Source: Bacillus sp. M6-12 (GTDB taxonomy: Bacteria > Bacillota > Bacilli > Bacillales > DSM-1321). Taken from it: DNA of 64,000 nucleotides. This document shows, one piece after another, positions 1-7,321 of the stretch. The stretch covers positions 1 to 64,000 of the forward strand of contig NZ_PGVF01000001.1 of NCBI RefSeq assembly GCF_002860285.1, given 5' to 3'. The notes under the pieces are model-generated. The model was not told the DNA's origin. It searched no databases and worked only from the letters and a program-made list of their open reading frames with translations. The position numbers were made by a program, and so were the translations under genes. Position 1 is the first letter of the stretch. Each line of letters starts with the position of its first letter.

Positions 1-21
1 ATCGAGTTTGTCTACAGTCTG

Positions 22-49
22 GGGAAGCCTTTTGGCTTCCTCTTTTTTT
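22..49 (+). terminator. Intrinsic terminator at window start
   Basis: A 7-bp hairpin (GGAAGCC/GGCTTCC, TTTT loop) is followed by a T-run. It probably ends a plus-strand gene lying before the window, converging on the minus-strand gene at 48-629. Confidence 0.75.
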
Positions 50-629
50 ATGGTTCAAACAACAATACGTCTTCGTCAAAAACGTGGTCAACTTGCCATT
101 CGGGTAATTGCAAGACAAATCCCTCTTCAGAAAGAACTTCCCCATTAATAATATCCCTTGCTAATTCCTCCATATAATCATAGATAGCAAAAGTCAACTT
201 TTCTTGAAAAAGTTCCATTGTTTCTGATTTTAAAGGAACAGTAAAGAACACTTCTTTAAAGGTATAATGAAAAAGGCGTTCAATATCCAGTTCTTTAGAC
301 TTTTCAAACAAAAGGACTTTTTCCGTTACAAAATAATGGTCAACAATAGACAAGCTAATCGAAATGGATGGAAAATAAAGTTGAAGCTCCTTATTGTCCT
401 CTTGTAAAAACTCATAAGAGAGAACAGGGGTATCCTTTAATTCGACTTTTCTAATATGAGACCCCCGATATTCTCTATTTCTTTTTGTGTTTTTATCATC
501 CGTTAAGTAACTTTGGTCTATTTTGCAAGGGATAGGATGAAGAAGAATATACTGAAATGGTTTGTTCTGCATCTTAAATTGAGAGAGATAATTCTCCAAT
601 AATGAAGATGCTAAAATACTGAACACCAC
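48..629 (-). CDS. Hypothetical protein, 193 aa
   Basis: Not recognised. An intact frame with mixed alpha/beta composition and no signal peptide, membrane segment or cysteine motif. It lies 10 nt behind the preceding minus-strand gene, so the two probably form an operon from the promoter near 1181-1209. The GTG start at 629 touches its GGAAGG ribosome site, so translation may really begin a few codons further in. Existence is fairly certain, function unknown. Confidence 0.7.
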   Translation of the reverse strand: MVFSILASSLLENYLSQFKMQNKPFQYILLHPIPCKIDQSYLTDDKNTKRNREYRGSHIRKVELKDTPVLSYEFLQEDNKELQLYFPSISISLSIVDHYFVTEKVLLFEKSKELDIERLFHYTFKEVFFTVPLKSETMELFQEKLTFAIYDYMEELARDIINGEVLSEEGFVLQLPEWQVDHVFDEDVLLFEP

Positions 630-638
630 CTTCCGTTC

Positions 639-1064
639 TTATTCGTTTACATCAGCGATATGTTGCTTCAAAGAATCCACTTCTGCTTGTCTTTCTTCTT
701 CTGAAAAGCACGTTCCATTAAAAGTCAATAGACATAAAAGACCTGAAACAATAAGTGGTTTTTCTAAATCAACAAGGTCTTCATCGGCTACTTGTGACGC
801 TAAAATTAATTCTGCTGGTACAAATGTAGTTACGTCTTCCACTGCATCTTTCTTTTCTGTTCCAATAAAATAAGAAACGTCAAAATATTCACGACTTACT
901 TGAATTTTACTGTGTTGTGGTTCTAACGATAACTCTGTATTTTTTAGTCCTTCATAATAATTTTCAAATTGAGAAAGCACCTTCTCAAAACCTTTACTTG
1001 TTATAACTAATTCTTTTTTTACTTCTTCAAATGCTACTTCTTTGATTAATTCAGCCACTAACAT
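639..1064 (-). CDS. Hypothetical protein, about 141 aa
   Basis: Not recognised. ATG at 1064 is chosen because AAAGGAG lies about 11 nt upstream; an upstream in-frame GTG at 1076 overlaps that ribosome site. The protein is acidic, with a helical N-terminus followed by predicted strands. It is first in a two-gene minus-strand operon with the 193-aa gene. Confidence 0.7.
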   Translation of the reverse strand: MLVAELIKEVAFEEVKKELVITSKGFEKVLSQFENYYEGLKNTELSLEPQHSKIQVSREYFDVSYFIGTEKKDAVEDVTTFVPAELILASQVADEDLVDLEKPLIVSGLLCLLTFNGTCFSEEERQAEVDSLKQHIADVNE

Positions 1065-1149
1065 ACAAAAGTTCACTCCTTTAGTTAATTTATTTTTGGT
1101 TATTCAAAAATGAAATATAGATTTTTTTATGACAGTTGAAAGATGTTCT

Positions 1150-1178
1150 TTGACAATTCCATAAAAATGATATATAGT
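1150..1178 (+). promoter_or_regulatory. Sigma-A-type promoter, plus strand
   Basis: TTGACA (1150-1155), 17-bp spacer, TATAGT (1173-1178). It points toward the small membrane protein gene at 1364 and overlaps the opposing minus-strand promoter. Confidence 0.5.
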
Positions 1179-1180
1179 AG

Positions 1181-1209
1181 ATTACAGGAACATTATAGCA
1201 TATAGTCAA
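1181..1209 (-). promoter_or_regulatory. Class A promoter for the 639-1064 operon
   Basis: On the minus strand, TTGACT (1209-1204) is followed by 17 bp and TGTAAT (1186-1181). TTGACTATA is the left arm of the class A operator seen across the window. Confidence 0.55.
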
Positions 1210-1363
1210 TGAAAAAAGGAATAACATATCTACATAACGGTGACGTACTATTTTTTTATTGATTGAATATCATGTGCATATAATGTAGAAACGGAGATAA
1301 ATAAGGTGAAACATACTCTTACATATGGAGTGTTTCAAATACATTAAAAAGGGAGAGGACTAT

Positions 1364-1525
1364 ATGATACTAAAGGTAGGTATCATCTTGTTAGTGTATC
1401 TGTTTTTCAAAGCAGGATGCGTAATTGTAAATGAAAGTGAGGACATTAAGTTTAAAGTTCCTAAACTATTAGAACGTGTTTCACTTGGGATTATGGCGTT
1501 CGCTTCGCAAGTTGTGTTCTTTTGA
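1364..1525 (+). CDS. Small membrane protein, 53 aa
   Basis: Not recognised. ATG at 1364 follows GGGAGAGG at good spacing. Residues 2-19 form one hydrophobic segment (ILLVYLFF core), followed by a short charged stretch and a second moderately hydrophobic end. A strong terminator follows at once, so it is probably monocistronic, from the 1150 promoter or a weaker one near 1258. Confidence 0.6.
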   Translation: MILKVGIILLVYLFFKAGCVIVNESEDIKFKVPKLLERVSLGIMAFASQVVFF

Positions 1526-1555
1526 GGGGGAGAACTTACTTGCAATAAGGGAAAC

Positions 1556-1588
1556 TGAGAGGATACAATGCTATCCTCTCTTTTTTTA
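1556..1588 (+). terminator. Intrinsic terminator
   Basis: Perfect 9-bp stem GAGAGGATA/TATCCTCTC followed by seven Ts. Confidence 0.85.
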
Positions 1589-1633
1589 TTGTCTTTTTTA
1601 CATAAAGGAACAAGATTTCCCTTTTATCGTTCG

Positions 1634-1679
1634 TTTACTTTTTAGTCAATAAACACTATAATATAGTTTATAGTCAACA
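1634..1679 (+). promoter_or_regulatory. Promoter and class A half-sites before the sliding clamp
   Basis: TTTACT (1634-1639), 17 bp, TATAAT (1657-1662). AGTCAAT lies in the spacer (1644-1650) and TATAGTCAAC just after the -10 (1670-1679). Nearly the same arrangement precedes the NlpC/P60 gene at 41.7 kb. Confidence 0.75.
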
Positions 1680-1704
1680 TGAGAACGCTAAAGGAGGAAA
1701 AAAT

Positions 1705-2832
1705 GTGAAATTTACAATCAGCAAACGACAATTTGCGAATCATATAGGTCAAGTTCTAAAAGGAATCCCTTCTAAAACGAACCAGCCTATCTTAAAAAAC
1801 TTTTTAATTGAAGTAAATAAAGAAAAAGGGAAGGTTTTTGTTACAGCAACGGATACCGTTATTAGTATTCAATCTGAAACAGAAGCGACAACCATTGAAT
1901 CAGATGGGAAGGTTTGTGTGGATGCCAAGCTATTAGATGGTTTGCTAAAGAAAATCAAATTAAAAGCTAAACAGGATGTTGAGATTGGTTTCTATATAGA
2001 AGCAGGAGAGTTAGTAGTTGAAATTGATTCTTCTAAAACCAAATTAAAAATAGCAGACCCAGAAGAGTATCCAGTGATTGAATGGAGTGAAGGAGAATCG
2101 ACTTTCACGATTAATGGAGATTCCTTCATGGAAAGCATTAAGCAAGTTTCTTTTTCTACATTAAAAAACGAAAGCAGACCTGTTTTATCTGGTGTCCTTT
2201 TTAAAGTTGAAGAAGGATATTTAACAATGGTCTCAACAGATGGACATCGCATGTCTTTAAAGATGACTTCTGTTGAACACTTAACAGAAAATGGAGAATC
2301 TATTATTCCAGTTGATTCATTGGCTGGAATAGGGAAAGTGCTTTCTTCTAACAAGAAGTCCTTTATGAACGTGTTTATGTCTGAAAAAGAAGCCATTTTT
2401 GAAGTGAATGGAGTTAGGGTTTTGACAACATTTATGAATGGAGAATTTTTAAACTATAAACGAATCTTTGGGTTGAAGCAATCTACCCGAATCATGATAG
2501 ATAAAGAACCTTTACTGGCAGTATTAGAAAGAGCTTCTATCTTTATTCCAAAGGATAAAATTGCTTTAGTTTCTTTAAAAGCAGAAGATGACTTGTTAGA
2601 GATTAATATTGCCTCTGAATCAGGAAATGTAGAAGAAACACTGGATACCAATATGATAGGACAAGCTATTGAAATTACGTTTAATGTCTCCTATTTAATT
2701 TCAGCTTTACAAGCAATAAAAGAAGACAGAGTTGCCTTTAACCTTATTAATGCCATAAACCCTGTCATTTTAGAAGGGGTAGGAAACAAATCGTATAAGC
2801 ACATGCTGTTGCCAATTAAATCACAAAACTAA
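1705..2832 (+). CDS. dnaN: DNA polymerase III beta subunit (sliding clamp)
   Basis: The 375-aa length and N-terminus (MKFTISKRQFA) match bacterial beta clamps. The TDGHRMSLK motif region is typical, as is the C-terminus ending in MLLPIKSQN, comparable to the MPMRL-type ending of DnaN. Three repeated clamp domains fit this length. The ring tethers a replicative polymerase to DNA; an element-encoded clamp implies partly independent replication. The GTG start follows AAAGGAGG. It has its own class A promoter, and the 111-aa gene follows 17 nt downstream, probably co-transcribed. Confidence 0.93.
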   Translation: MKFTISKRQFANHIGQVLKGIPSKTNQPILKNFLIEVNKEKGKVFVTATDTVISIQSETEATTIESDGKVCVDAKLLDGLLKKIKLKAKQDVEIGFYIEAGELVVEIDSSKTKLKIADPEEYPVIEWSEGESTFTINGDSFMESIKQVSFSTLKNESRPVLSGVLFKVEEGYLTMVSTDGHRMSLKMTSVEHLTENGESIIPVDSLAGIGKVLSSNKKSFMNVFMSEKEAIFEVNGVRVLTTFMNGEFLNYKRIFGLKQSTRIMIDKEPLLAVLERASIFIPKDKIALVSLKAEDDLLEINIASESGNVEETLDTNMIGQAIEITFNVSYLISALQAIKEDRVAFNLINAINPVILEGVGNKSYKHMLLPIKSQN

Positions 2833-2849
2833 TAAAAGGAGTATCTGCG

Positions 2850-3185
2850 TTGTATCAATACATGCTAACACAAGGAGATAAAATACCTGTTCTTTTTCAA
2901 CACAAAGAGAAAATCCCACAGAAAGACTTTTTGAATATGTTTAATACGTGTATCTCTCTTTACCATGAAGAAGGGAAAACCAAATATAATCATGAAATGA
3001 TTGCAAATCTCATGAAAGAAAAGTTTGGATTTGAAGAAGTGAAAATTGAAACCATTCTTCACAGTCCTTCTGATTATCCTGGTTTATTTGACGAAGGATA
3101 TGAAGATAAAGTATTTAAAGAAAATAATATTATTCAAATTCCATTTGGTTATGGATTTTGGAAACAAAACAAAAAAGAGGGCTGA
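2850..3185 (+). CDS. Hypothetical protein, 111 aa
   Basis: Not recognised. TTG at 2850 follows AAAGGAG by 8 nt. No membrane segment. It sits directly after the sliding clamp gene in an apparent operon and ends in a bidirectional terminator. A replication-accessory role is only a guess from position. Confidence 0.7.
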   Translation: MYQYMLTQGDKIPVLFQHKEKIPQKDFLNMFNTCISLYHEEGKTKYNHEMIANLMKEKFGFEEVKIETILHSPSDYPGLFDEGYEDKVFKENNIIQIPFGYGFWKQNKKEG

Positions 3186-3205
3186 TAATCAGTCCTCTTT
3201 CTTTA
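3172..3205. terminator. Bidirectional terminator
   Basis: AAGAGG-CTGAT/ATCAG-CCTCTT stem with A-run and T-run on either side, shared by convergent genes 2850-3185 and 3189-3542. Confidence 0.8.
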
Positions 3206-3542
3206 ATACATCATGACGAATAGAACCTACCCAATCTTGAACAGATAAAGATAATTCCACTACACTGAACGCCTCAAAAGGGTATTTCTCCATATAATTG
3301 ACATTTTTTGCTTCCCCATTAGCAAATGAATCAACAACATCTTTAAAAGCAGAATGTAAATTCTCCACTTTCTGTAGAAATAACTCTTCAGGTGATACGT
3401 TATCCTGTATGTCTTGTATTTCCTCTTTTACAATTTCTTGTATGGTTTTCACGTTCTCCACTGGTGTCGATTCTAACGCATTTGCAATACGTTCCAAACT
3501 TTTTGCAATACTCGGTAGATTTCCTTCTAATAATTGTTCCAT
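3189..3542 (-). CDS. Hypothetical protein, 117 aa
   Basis: Not recognised. ATG at 3542 follows AAAGGAGAG (an in-frame TTG lies one codon earlier). The N-terminal 50 residues are amphipathic helix (SLERIANALE) followed by an acidic linker, suggesting an oligomerising adaptor-like protein. No catalytic motif seen. Confidence 0.65.
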   Translation of the reverse strand: MEQLLEGNLPSIAKSLERIANALESTPVENVKTIQEIVKEEIQDIQDNVSPEELFLQKVENLHSAFKDVVDSFANGEAKNVNYMEKYPFEAFSVVELSLSVQDWVGSIRHDVLKKED

Positions 3543-3667
3543 CAATAAATCTCTCCTTTAAATAAAGTGTTTCCAAAGAAACGCCATTTCTATATAAAAT
3601 CCTTTTATTATATACCTTGGATTAACGGTTGATAAAAATAAACTCATAAATTTTATGTAAATAACTG

Positions 3668-3696
3668 TTGACTAAAGTCTATGAATTTGTTATATT
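3668..3696 (+). promoter_or_regulatory. Class A promoter of the tRNA cluster
   Basis: TTGACT (3668-3673), 17 bp, TATATT (3691-3696); TTGACTAAAGTCTAT is a one-mismatch class A operator. It lies 24 nt before the first tRNA. Confidence 0.75.
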
Positions 3697-3719
3697 ATAA
3701 GAGTACCAAATATCACCTT

Positions 3720-3806
3720 GCAGGAATGGTGGAATCGGCAGACACAACGGACTTAAAATCCGTTGCTCCTTGGAGCGTGAGGGTTCAAGTCCCTCTTCCT
3801 GTACCA
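3720..3806 (+). tRNA. tRNA-Leu (UAA)
   Basis: Complete cloverleaf: acceptor GCAGGAA/TTCCTGT, anticodon loop CTTAAAA on a CGGA/TCCG stem, a long variable arm typical of leucine tRNAs, T-arm GGGTTCAAGTCCC. CCA is encoded (3804-3806). It reads UUA codons, common in this AT-rich DNA. Confidence 0.95.
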
Positions 3807-3817
3807 AATCCCATTTT

Positions 3818-3890
3818 GGGGGTGTAGCTCAATGGATAGAGCAAAGACCTTCTAAGTCTTCGGTTGCAGGTTCGACTCCTGTCACTCCCG
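3818..3890 (+). tRNA. tRNA-Arg (UCU)
   Basis: Acceptor GGGGGTG/CACTCCC, anticodon loop CTTCTAA (anticodon TCT) on AAGAC/GTCTT, T-arm with GGTTCGACTCC. CCA is not encoded. It reads AGA/AGG codons, frequent here. Confidence 0.95.
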
Positions 3891-3898
3891 TATTATTT

Positions 3899-3972
3899 GG
3901 ACTCTTAGCTCAGTAGCGTAGAGCACTCGGCTCATAACCGAGCGGTCACTGGTTCGATTCCAGTAGAGTCCA
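3899..3972 (+). tRNA. tRNA-Met (CAU), possibly tRNA-Ile2
   Basis: Acceptor GGACTCT/AGAGTCC, anticodon loop CTCATAA on CTCGG/CCGAG. The anticodon stem lacks the three G-C pairs of initiators, so this is an elongator Met or a lysidine-modified Ile tRNA; sequence alone does not decide. Confidence 0.92.
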
Positions 3973-4011
3973 TCATTATTCCAATTACATTAATAAGAGG
4001 TGGATTTCCTT

Positions 4012-4368
4012 TTGAAGAAAAAATATTGGATACTTTCCATTTTGTTTATTTTTACAGCTACCGTATTAGTAGGATGTGTGGAAGAATACAAAACAAAAAC
4101 GGTCACAGCAACCGTTCTTGAAAAAGAGTATGATGCACCTAAAACTACTTATAAAACGGTGAAAGAAAATGGTAAAAATGTAAAAAAGAAAAAAACTAAA
4201 CCAGAAGAATACGAAGTGACACTTCAATACAAAGATATTGTAACGGAATTTGAAGATAAAGACCTTTACAATAAAGTAAATGAAGGTGGAAAAGTCAAAG
4301 TCCTTTATAAAGAAGGGTATGACAAGAACGGAAAGCTGGTTACGTCTTATATTGAACTGATTGACTAA
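4012..4368 (+). CDS. Small lipoprotein, 118 aa
   Basis: The lysine-rich N-terminus, hydrophobic stretch and LVGC lipobox near residue 22 indicate a signal-peptidase-II lipoprotein anchored outside the membrane. TTG at 4012 follows AAGAGGTGG at good spacing. The rest is strongly charged (a KNVKKKKTK run) with beta-strand-like patches. Function unknown. It sits between tRNAs and structured RNAs. Confidence 0.75.
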   Translation: MKKKYWILSILFIFTATVLVGCVEEYKTKTVTATVLEKEYDAPKTTYKTVKENGKNVKKKKTKPEEYEVTLQYKDIVTEFEDKDLYNKVNEGGKVKVLYKEGYDKNGKLVTSYIELID

Positions 4369-4396
4369 AGGAATGTGGAATAAATCATTCCTTTTT
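4367..4396 (+). terminator. Intrinsic terminator after the lipoprotein
   Basis: AAAGGAATG/CATTCCTTT 9-bp stem followed by Ts, overlapping the stop region of the lipoprotein gene. Confidence 0.8.
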
Positions 4397-4399
4397 CAG

Positions 4400-4990
4400 T
4401 AGAATAAAACACTGGAACTCCCACAATGGACTTTAAAGAAGGGTGTGGGACAAGGGTATTGGAAAACCCCCTTAAGTGGGTGGAACGAGCAGGGCAAACA
4501 AGCCCTTAATGCTCATAGACATATCCTTCTGCTATCTGAGGGTTGGTAGTGGTAAAGCAATATTGTTCGTGTAGTTTGGATGGTTCGGAATGTTCGTAAT
4601 GGAACGGATTGAACAAGTGAACGGGTGGACAGTTGAGCGGATAGGGAGAAGCCTAAGTGATGGACTGGATGGGTTAGCAGAGTCCGAGAGATTCCAGAGA
4701 AGACTTAGGAAGGGATAACGCTGTATAGTAACTCTGCTTACAGTTGTTAGCACTACGATGGTTGGGTCGTAGAAATCTAAGACATTAGATATTTTGGTAT
4801 AGGTGAGCCGAAGATACTTGCCAGTTCATTCGGTTCAGGGAAATAGTTGCAGAGGGAGTGAGGAGGGTCGAAGCGACTTTCCCCATAAGGGTAAGTTATG
4901 GCAAGTAGCTTACCGAGACCTTTGTAACGTACTCAATTGGTGGGGATTGAGAAAAAGGGCTTCCGTTAAAGGGAGTCCTTTTCTTTTATC
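4400..4990 (+). ncRNA. Large structured RNA candidate (ROOL/GOLLD-like class)
   Basis: About 590 nt with no convincing gene and clearly higher G+C than its surroundings. It is full of perfect local helices: GAGCA-GGGC/GCCC-TGCTC (4487-4515), CTACGA/TCGTAG (4753-4772), GAGCCGAA/TTCGGTTC (4805-4837), GGTAAG/CTTACC (about 4889-4914) and CTCAAT/ATTGAG (4932-4951). A longer-range CCTAAGT/ACTTAGG pair also fits (about 4652-4709). It ends in a terminator-like AAAAGG/CCTTTT hairpin near 4954-4986. Known ROOL and GOLLD RNAs are of this size, occur in phages and sit beside tRNA genes, as here. Family assignment is inference; strand and exact 5' end are uncertain. Confidence 0.65.
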
Positions 4991-5007
4991 TTTTTGAAAA
5001 TAAATCA

Positions 5008-5037
5008 TTGACTATAGTCTAATTTATTTGGTATAAT
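5008..5037 (+). promoter_or_regulatory. Class A promoter for a short RNA
   Basis: TTGACT (5008-5013), 18-bp spacer, TATAAT (5032-5037); TTGACTATAGTCTA is nearly the full class A palindrome. Confidence 0.8.
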
Positions 5038-5043
5038 AAATGT

Positions 5044-5100
5044 ACCAACTTCTCCAAGGATGGAGGCAAAAAACCAAGGATGGTTGTTAGTTGGTTTTTC
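5044..5100 (+). ncRNA. Short RNA with twin AAGGAT-loop hairpins and a terminator
   Basis: The predicted transcript is about 57 nt. CTCC-AAGGAT-GGAG (5052-5065) and AACC-AAGGAT-GGTT (5072-5085) are two 4-bp hairpins with the same exposed loop. AAAACCAA (5070-5077) can instead pair with TTGGTTTT (5091-5098) to make a terminator, so the second hairpin and the terminator exclude each other. Loop-displayed ARGGAU is the known CsrA-binding core. A CsrA decoy, or an attenuator for the downstream tRNA-like element and gene, is an inference. Confidence 0.55.
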
Positions 5101-5163
5101 GTATTGATAGTGAATGAAGTAATAATTTAACTACTAAAAATACTATAATACTGAAAATATACA

Positions 5164-5284
5164 GACAGCGTGGTGGAATAGGTAGACACAGACGTTACAG
5201 TAGCCTCAAATGGGTCAGCGATAATGTGAGTACGCTTCTTATCGTGCGTAGGCTATATATAGGGTAAAAATCCCTATCGTTATC
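5164..5284 (+). ncRNA. tRNA-like element with leucine-type 5' half
   Basis: GACAGCG (5164-5170) pairs with CGTTATC (5278-5284) with one mismatch. The following TGGTGGAATAGGTAGACAC is nearly the D-arm of the tRNA-Leu at 3720. ATAGGG-TAAAAAT-CCCTAT (5259-5277) makes a T-arm-like stem with a 7-nt loop directly beside the acceptor strand, but lacks TTC. The middle is enlarged: TAGCC/GGCTA (5201-5205, 5251-5255) encloses alternative hairpins instead of an anticodon arm. Not a standard tRNA: a mimic, a decayed tRNA or one with an insertion. Confidence 0.5.
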
Positions 5285-5293
5285 TTAGTACAT

Positions 5294-5340
5294 AAGTACG
5301 GAACTCTAAGTAAATAAACTTGGTTTTCGTACTTTTTTTA
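5294..5340 (+). terminator. Terminator after the tRNA-like element
   Basis: AAGTACG (5294-5300) pairs with CGTACTT (5328-5334) before a T-run, with a nested AAGT/ACTT inner stem. Confidence 0.6.
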
Positions 5341-5389
5341 TCGCCTTCGCCTTGTGAAACGAATTTCTTATGATAAGGGGGAAACCATT

Positions 5390-5611
5390 ATGGTACAATG
5401 TCAAACCATTGAAAATAAAACGATTGCAGGAATTGAACTGACAACTTTAGTCGAAGCTATCCAAAAATCAGAGCAAGAGGGGTTTTTCCTTCTTTTTCAG
5501 TCTAAAGTTACGAAAGAATCTTATGGAGTATTAAAACCTTTTTCTTCTGAAGGAAAAAAAGGGTATTGTTTTGTTCCTGTCTTAATTAACGGTCATACTG
5601 TTACTTTATAA
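5390..5611 (+). CDS. Hypothetical protein, 73 aa
   Basis: Not recognised. ATG at 5390 follows AAGGGGG; this ribosome site is exactly complementary to the CCCCCTT tracts of the small RNA encoded just downstream. Small soluble alpha/beta protein, followed by a good terminator. Confidence 0.65.
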   Translation: MVQCQTIENKTIAGIELTTLVEAIQKSEQEGFFLLFQSKVTKESYGVLKPFSSEGKKGYCFVPVLINGHTVTL

Positions 5612-5620
5612 GAAACGATG

Positions 5621-5648
5621 AAAAGAGTTCTGAATCGAACTCTTTTTG
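5621..5648 (+). terminator. Intrinsic terminator
   Basis: AAAGAGTTC/GAACTCTTT stem then Ts. Confidence 0.8.
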
Positions 5649-5670
5649 CTGGTTATTAAGCAAATTTTTA

Positions 5671-5699
5671 TTGACTATAGTCTATGTTTTTGATATAAT
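5671..5699 (+). promoter_or_regulatory. Class A promoter of the C-rich small RNA
   Basis: TTGACT (5671-5676), 17 bp, TATAAT (5694-5699), with operator TTGACTATAGTCTAT. Confidence 0.82.
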
Positions 5700-5705
5700 C
5701 TATTT

Positions 5706-5861
5706 ATAGAGGTAAACAAATAAAGAGAAGTTAGAACGAAAAAATAACGGTCTCTGGAAAGGTTTATCACTCTCCCCCTTTTGTATATATTATATTGAAT
5801 GTAACATGAAATCTCCCTTAAAGAGAGTATGTGTCCTCCCCCTTCACATACTCTTTTTTTA
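5706..5861 (+). ncRNA. Candidate trans-acting small RNA with three C-rich tracts
   Basis: A strong promoter and a strong terminator (AGAGTATGTG/CACATACTCT, 5824-5854, then T7) enclose about 155 nt without a good reading frame. Three tracts, TCTCCCCCTT (near 5771), TCTCCCTT (near 5812) and TCCTCCCCCTT in the terminator loop (5834-5844), are complements of AAGGGGGA-type ribosome sites, the arrangement used by C-rich sRNAs of Firmicutes such as RsaE/RoxS. Function is inferred. It could alternatively be a leader of the 6015 gene, but the terminator argues against that. Confidence 0.6.
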
Positions 5862-6014
5862 TGCGTACATTTTTTACGAAAAATAATTCACTTAAAAACG
5901 GTGATGAAATATAATTCAAAAGACGAAAAAACACTTATCAAATTAACCTCTCATGACTAAAACAATAAAGGACATTTTGAATAAATAACTATGAATAGAA
6001 CAGGAGGGAAAAAT

Positions 6015-6338
6015 GTGCTGAAAACGCTTATGTTTAAAGAGAAAAAGATAGATATAAATACGTGCATCTATAAAGAAGATAAATATTTTCTAATAGATAT
6101 TGGGAAAGAATTGGTGGGGCATTATATCTTGAGTAATGCCATCTGTAATGGAGTTTTAAATCTAAATGCTTTATACAAAAACTTTATTGACGATAATTTT
6201 GAATACGATACCAATGTTCAAGACCATCAAATTGAAGAAATCCCCTTAGAGAATGGCTCAACTCAACTTGTCATGTTAGCCCTTGACCAAAACCATCGTG
6301 TCATTCGTTCTCACACAATTGAATTAAAGTCCAAATAA
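6015..6338 (+). CDS. Hypothetical protein, 107 aa
   Basis: Not recognised. GTG at 6015 follows AGGAGGG by 6 nt; an upstream in-frame ATG at 5991 lacks a ribosome site. Soluble, mixed alpha/beta. It is followed 63 nt later by the 177-aa gene, probably in one operon. Confidence 0.65.
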   Translation: MLKTLMFKEKKIDINTCIYKEDKYFLIDIGKELVGHYILSNAICNGVLNLNALYKNFIDDNFEYDTNVQDHQIEEIPLENGSTQLVMLALDQNHRVIRSHTIELKSK

Positions 6339-6401
6339 CCCCATCAAAAGGATGCTTCTCCGTTGTGAGAGGCATTTTCTAAAAGGAAAGGAATCAGAAC
6401 C

Positions 6402-6935
6402 ATGAAAACTTATAAAATCTATCGTTTATATGAACAAAAAAGAGATATGACCATTTCTCAATTAAAAGACCTTTATCAACCAGAAGACCTTTATTTTCCA
6501 GCAGAAAATTATGCGGTTATCCAATATCACGAAGAAGGTCTTACATGGAAAGAGATTTTTACTAAAATGGCTATGTTACATGTTAGTCAAGCTATGTTTA
6601 CATTCTCTTACATAAGGGAGTTAATTACTCATTTTGGGCTGGAGCGGTATCCATTTTTATTGGAGTTTACAGAAGAAATTGAAGTAGATAGTCAATTGCT
6701 CATTGATGGCTACTCTCAACGGATTGCAACGGAAACCAATGAACCTTTACGAAAAGCTGATTTACAACATCTTCTTTCAGAACTTCATTATTTAGCTTAT
6801 GAAAAAAACATAGATATTAAGTCCATTCAAATACAAACAGATGAAGATATTGCTATCGTTTATAATAATGGGATAGTGAAAACCACATCCATTGAATTTT
6901 TAGACAAAGTTCTTAGTATTAGTTTTAAAGATTAA
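6402..6935 (+). CDS. Hypothetical protein, 177 aa
   Basis: Not recognised. ATG with AAAGGAAAGGA upstream. Largely helical and acidic, with a C-terminal strand pattern. No motif identified. Ends directly in a terminator. Confidence 0.7.
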   Translation: MKTYKIYRLYEQKRDMTISQLKDLYQPEDLYFPAENYAVIQYHEEGLTWKEIFTKMAMLHVSQAMFTFSYIRELITHFGLERYPFLLEFTEEIEVDSQLLIDGYSQRIATETNEPLRKADLQHLLSELHYLAYEKNIDIKSIQIQTDEDIAIVYNNGIVKTTSIEFLDKVLSISFKD

Positions 6936-6960
6936 GGGAGAGATGGTTCTCCCTTTTTTA
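6934..6960 (+). terminator. Intrinsic terminator
   Basis: GGGAGA/TCTCCC stem and T6, overlapping the stop codon of the 177-aa gene. Confidence 0.8.
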
Positions 6961-7321
6961 CATATTTAGATAGTGCAAAAGAAAGGTTTTGGTCTATTCG
7001 CATAGGCGAATGTTAAAAGTCTTTGTTTTAAGAGGGATGGTAGATATTTTAATTGTAATTTAGATACATTTACATCTTAGATTCGTTTTTTAATAAGCAA
7101 AAACCTTTTTAACTAACTGCGTTTTACATAAAAAAGGGTCAAGTTTTTGCCCCCTATATAGGTTTATGTTTTCCGAAAGTTATAAACGCTCTAATTCCTT
7201 GATAGTAAAGGATTTATAAGGTTTTTCTTGATAAAATAATTTCTTTAGAAAATGTGTAGAATATAGGGATTTACAAAAAACAGGGGAAAGATACTTTTAC
7301 TTATTAAAGGAGCGATTTTTT
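6961..7321. other. Intergenic stretch, about 360 nt
   Basis: No gene or convincing consensus promoter. Small hairpins such as ATTCG/CGAAT near 6995-7010 and a GGG...CCCC pairing near 7136-7153 are weak. It presumably contains the promoter and leader of the methyltransferase-like gene. Confidence 0.4.
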
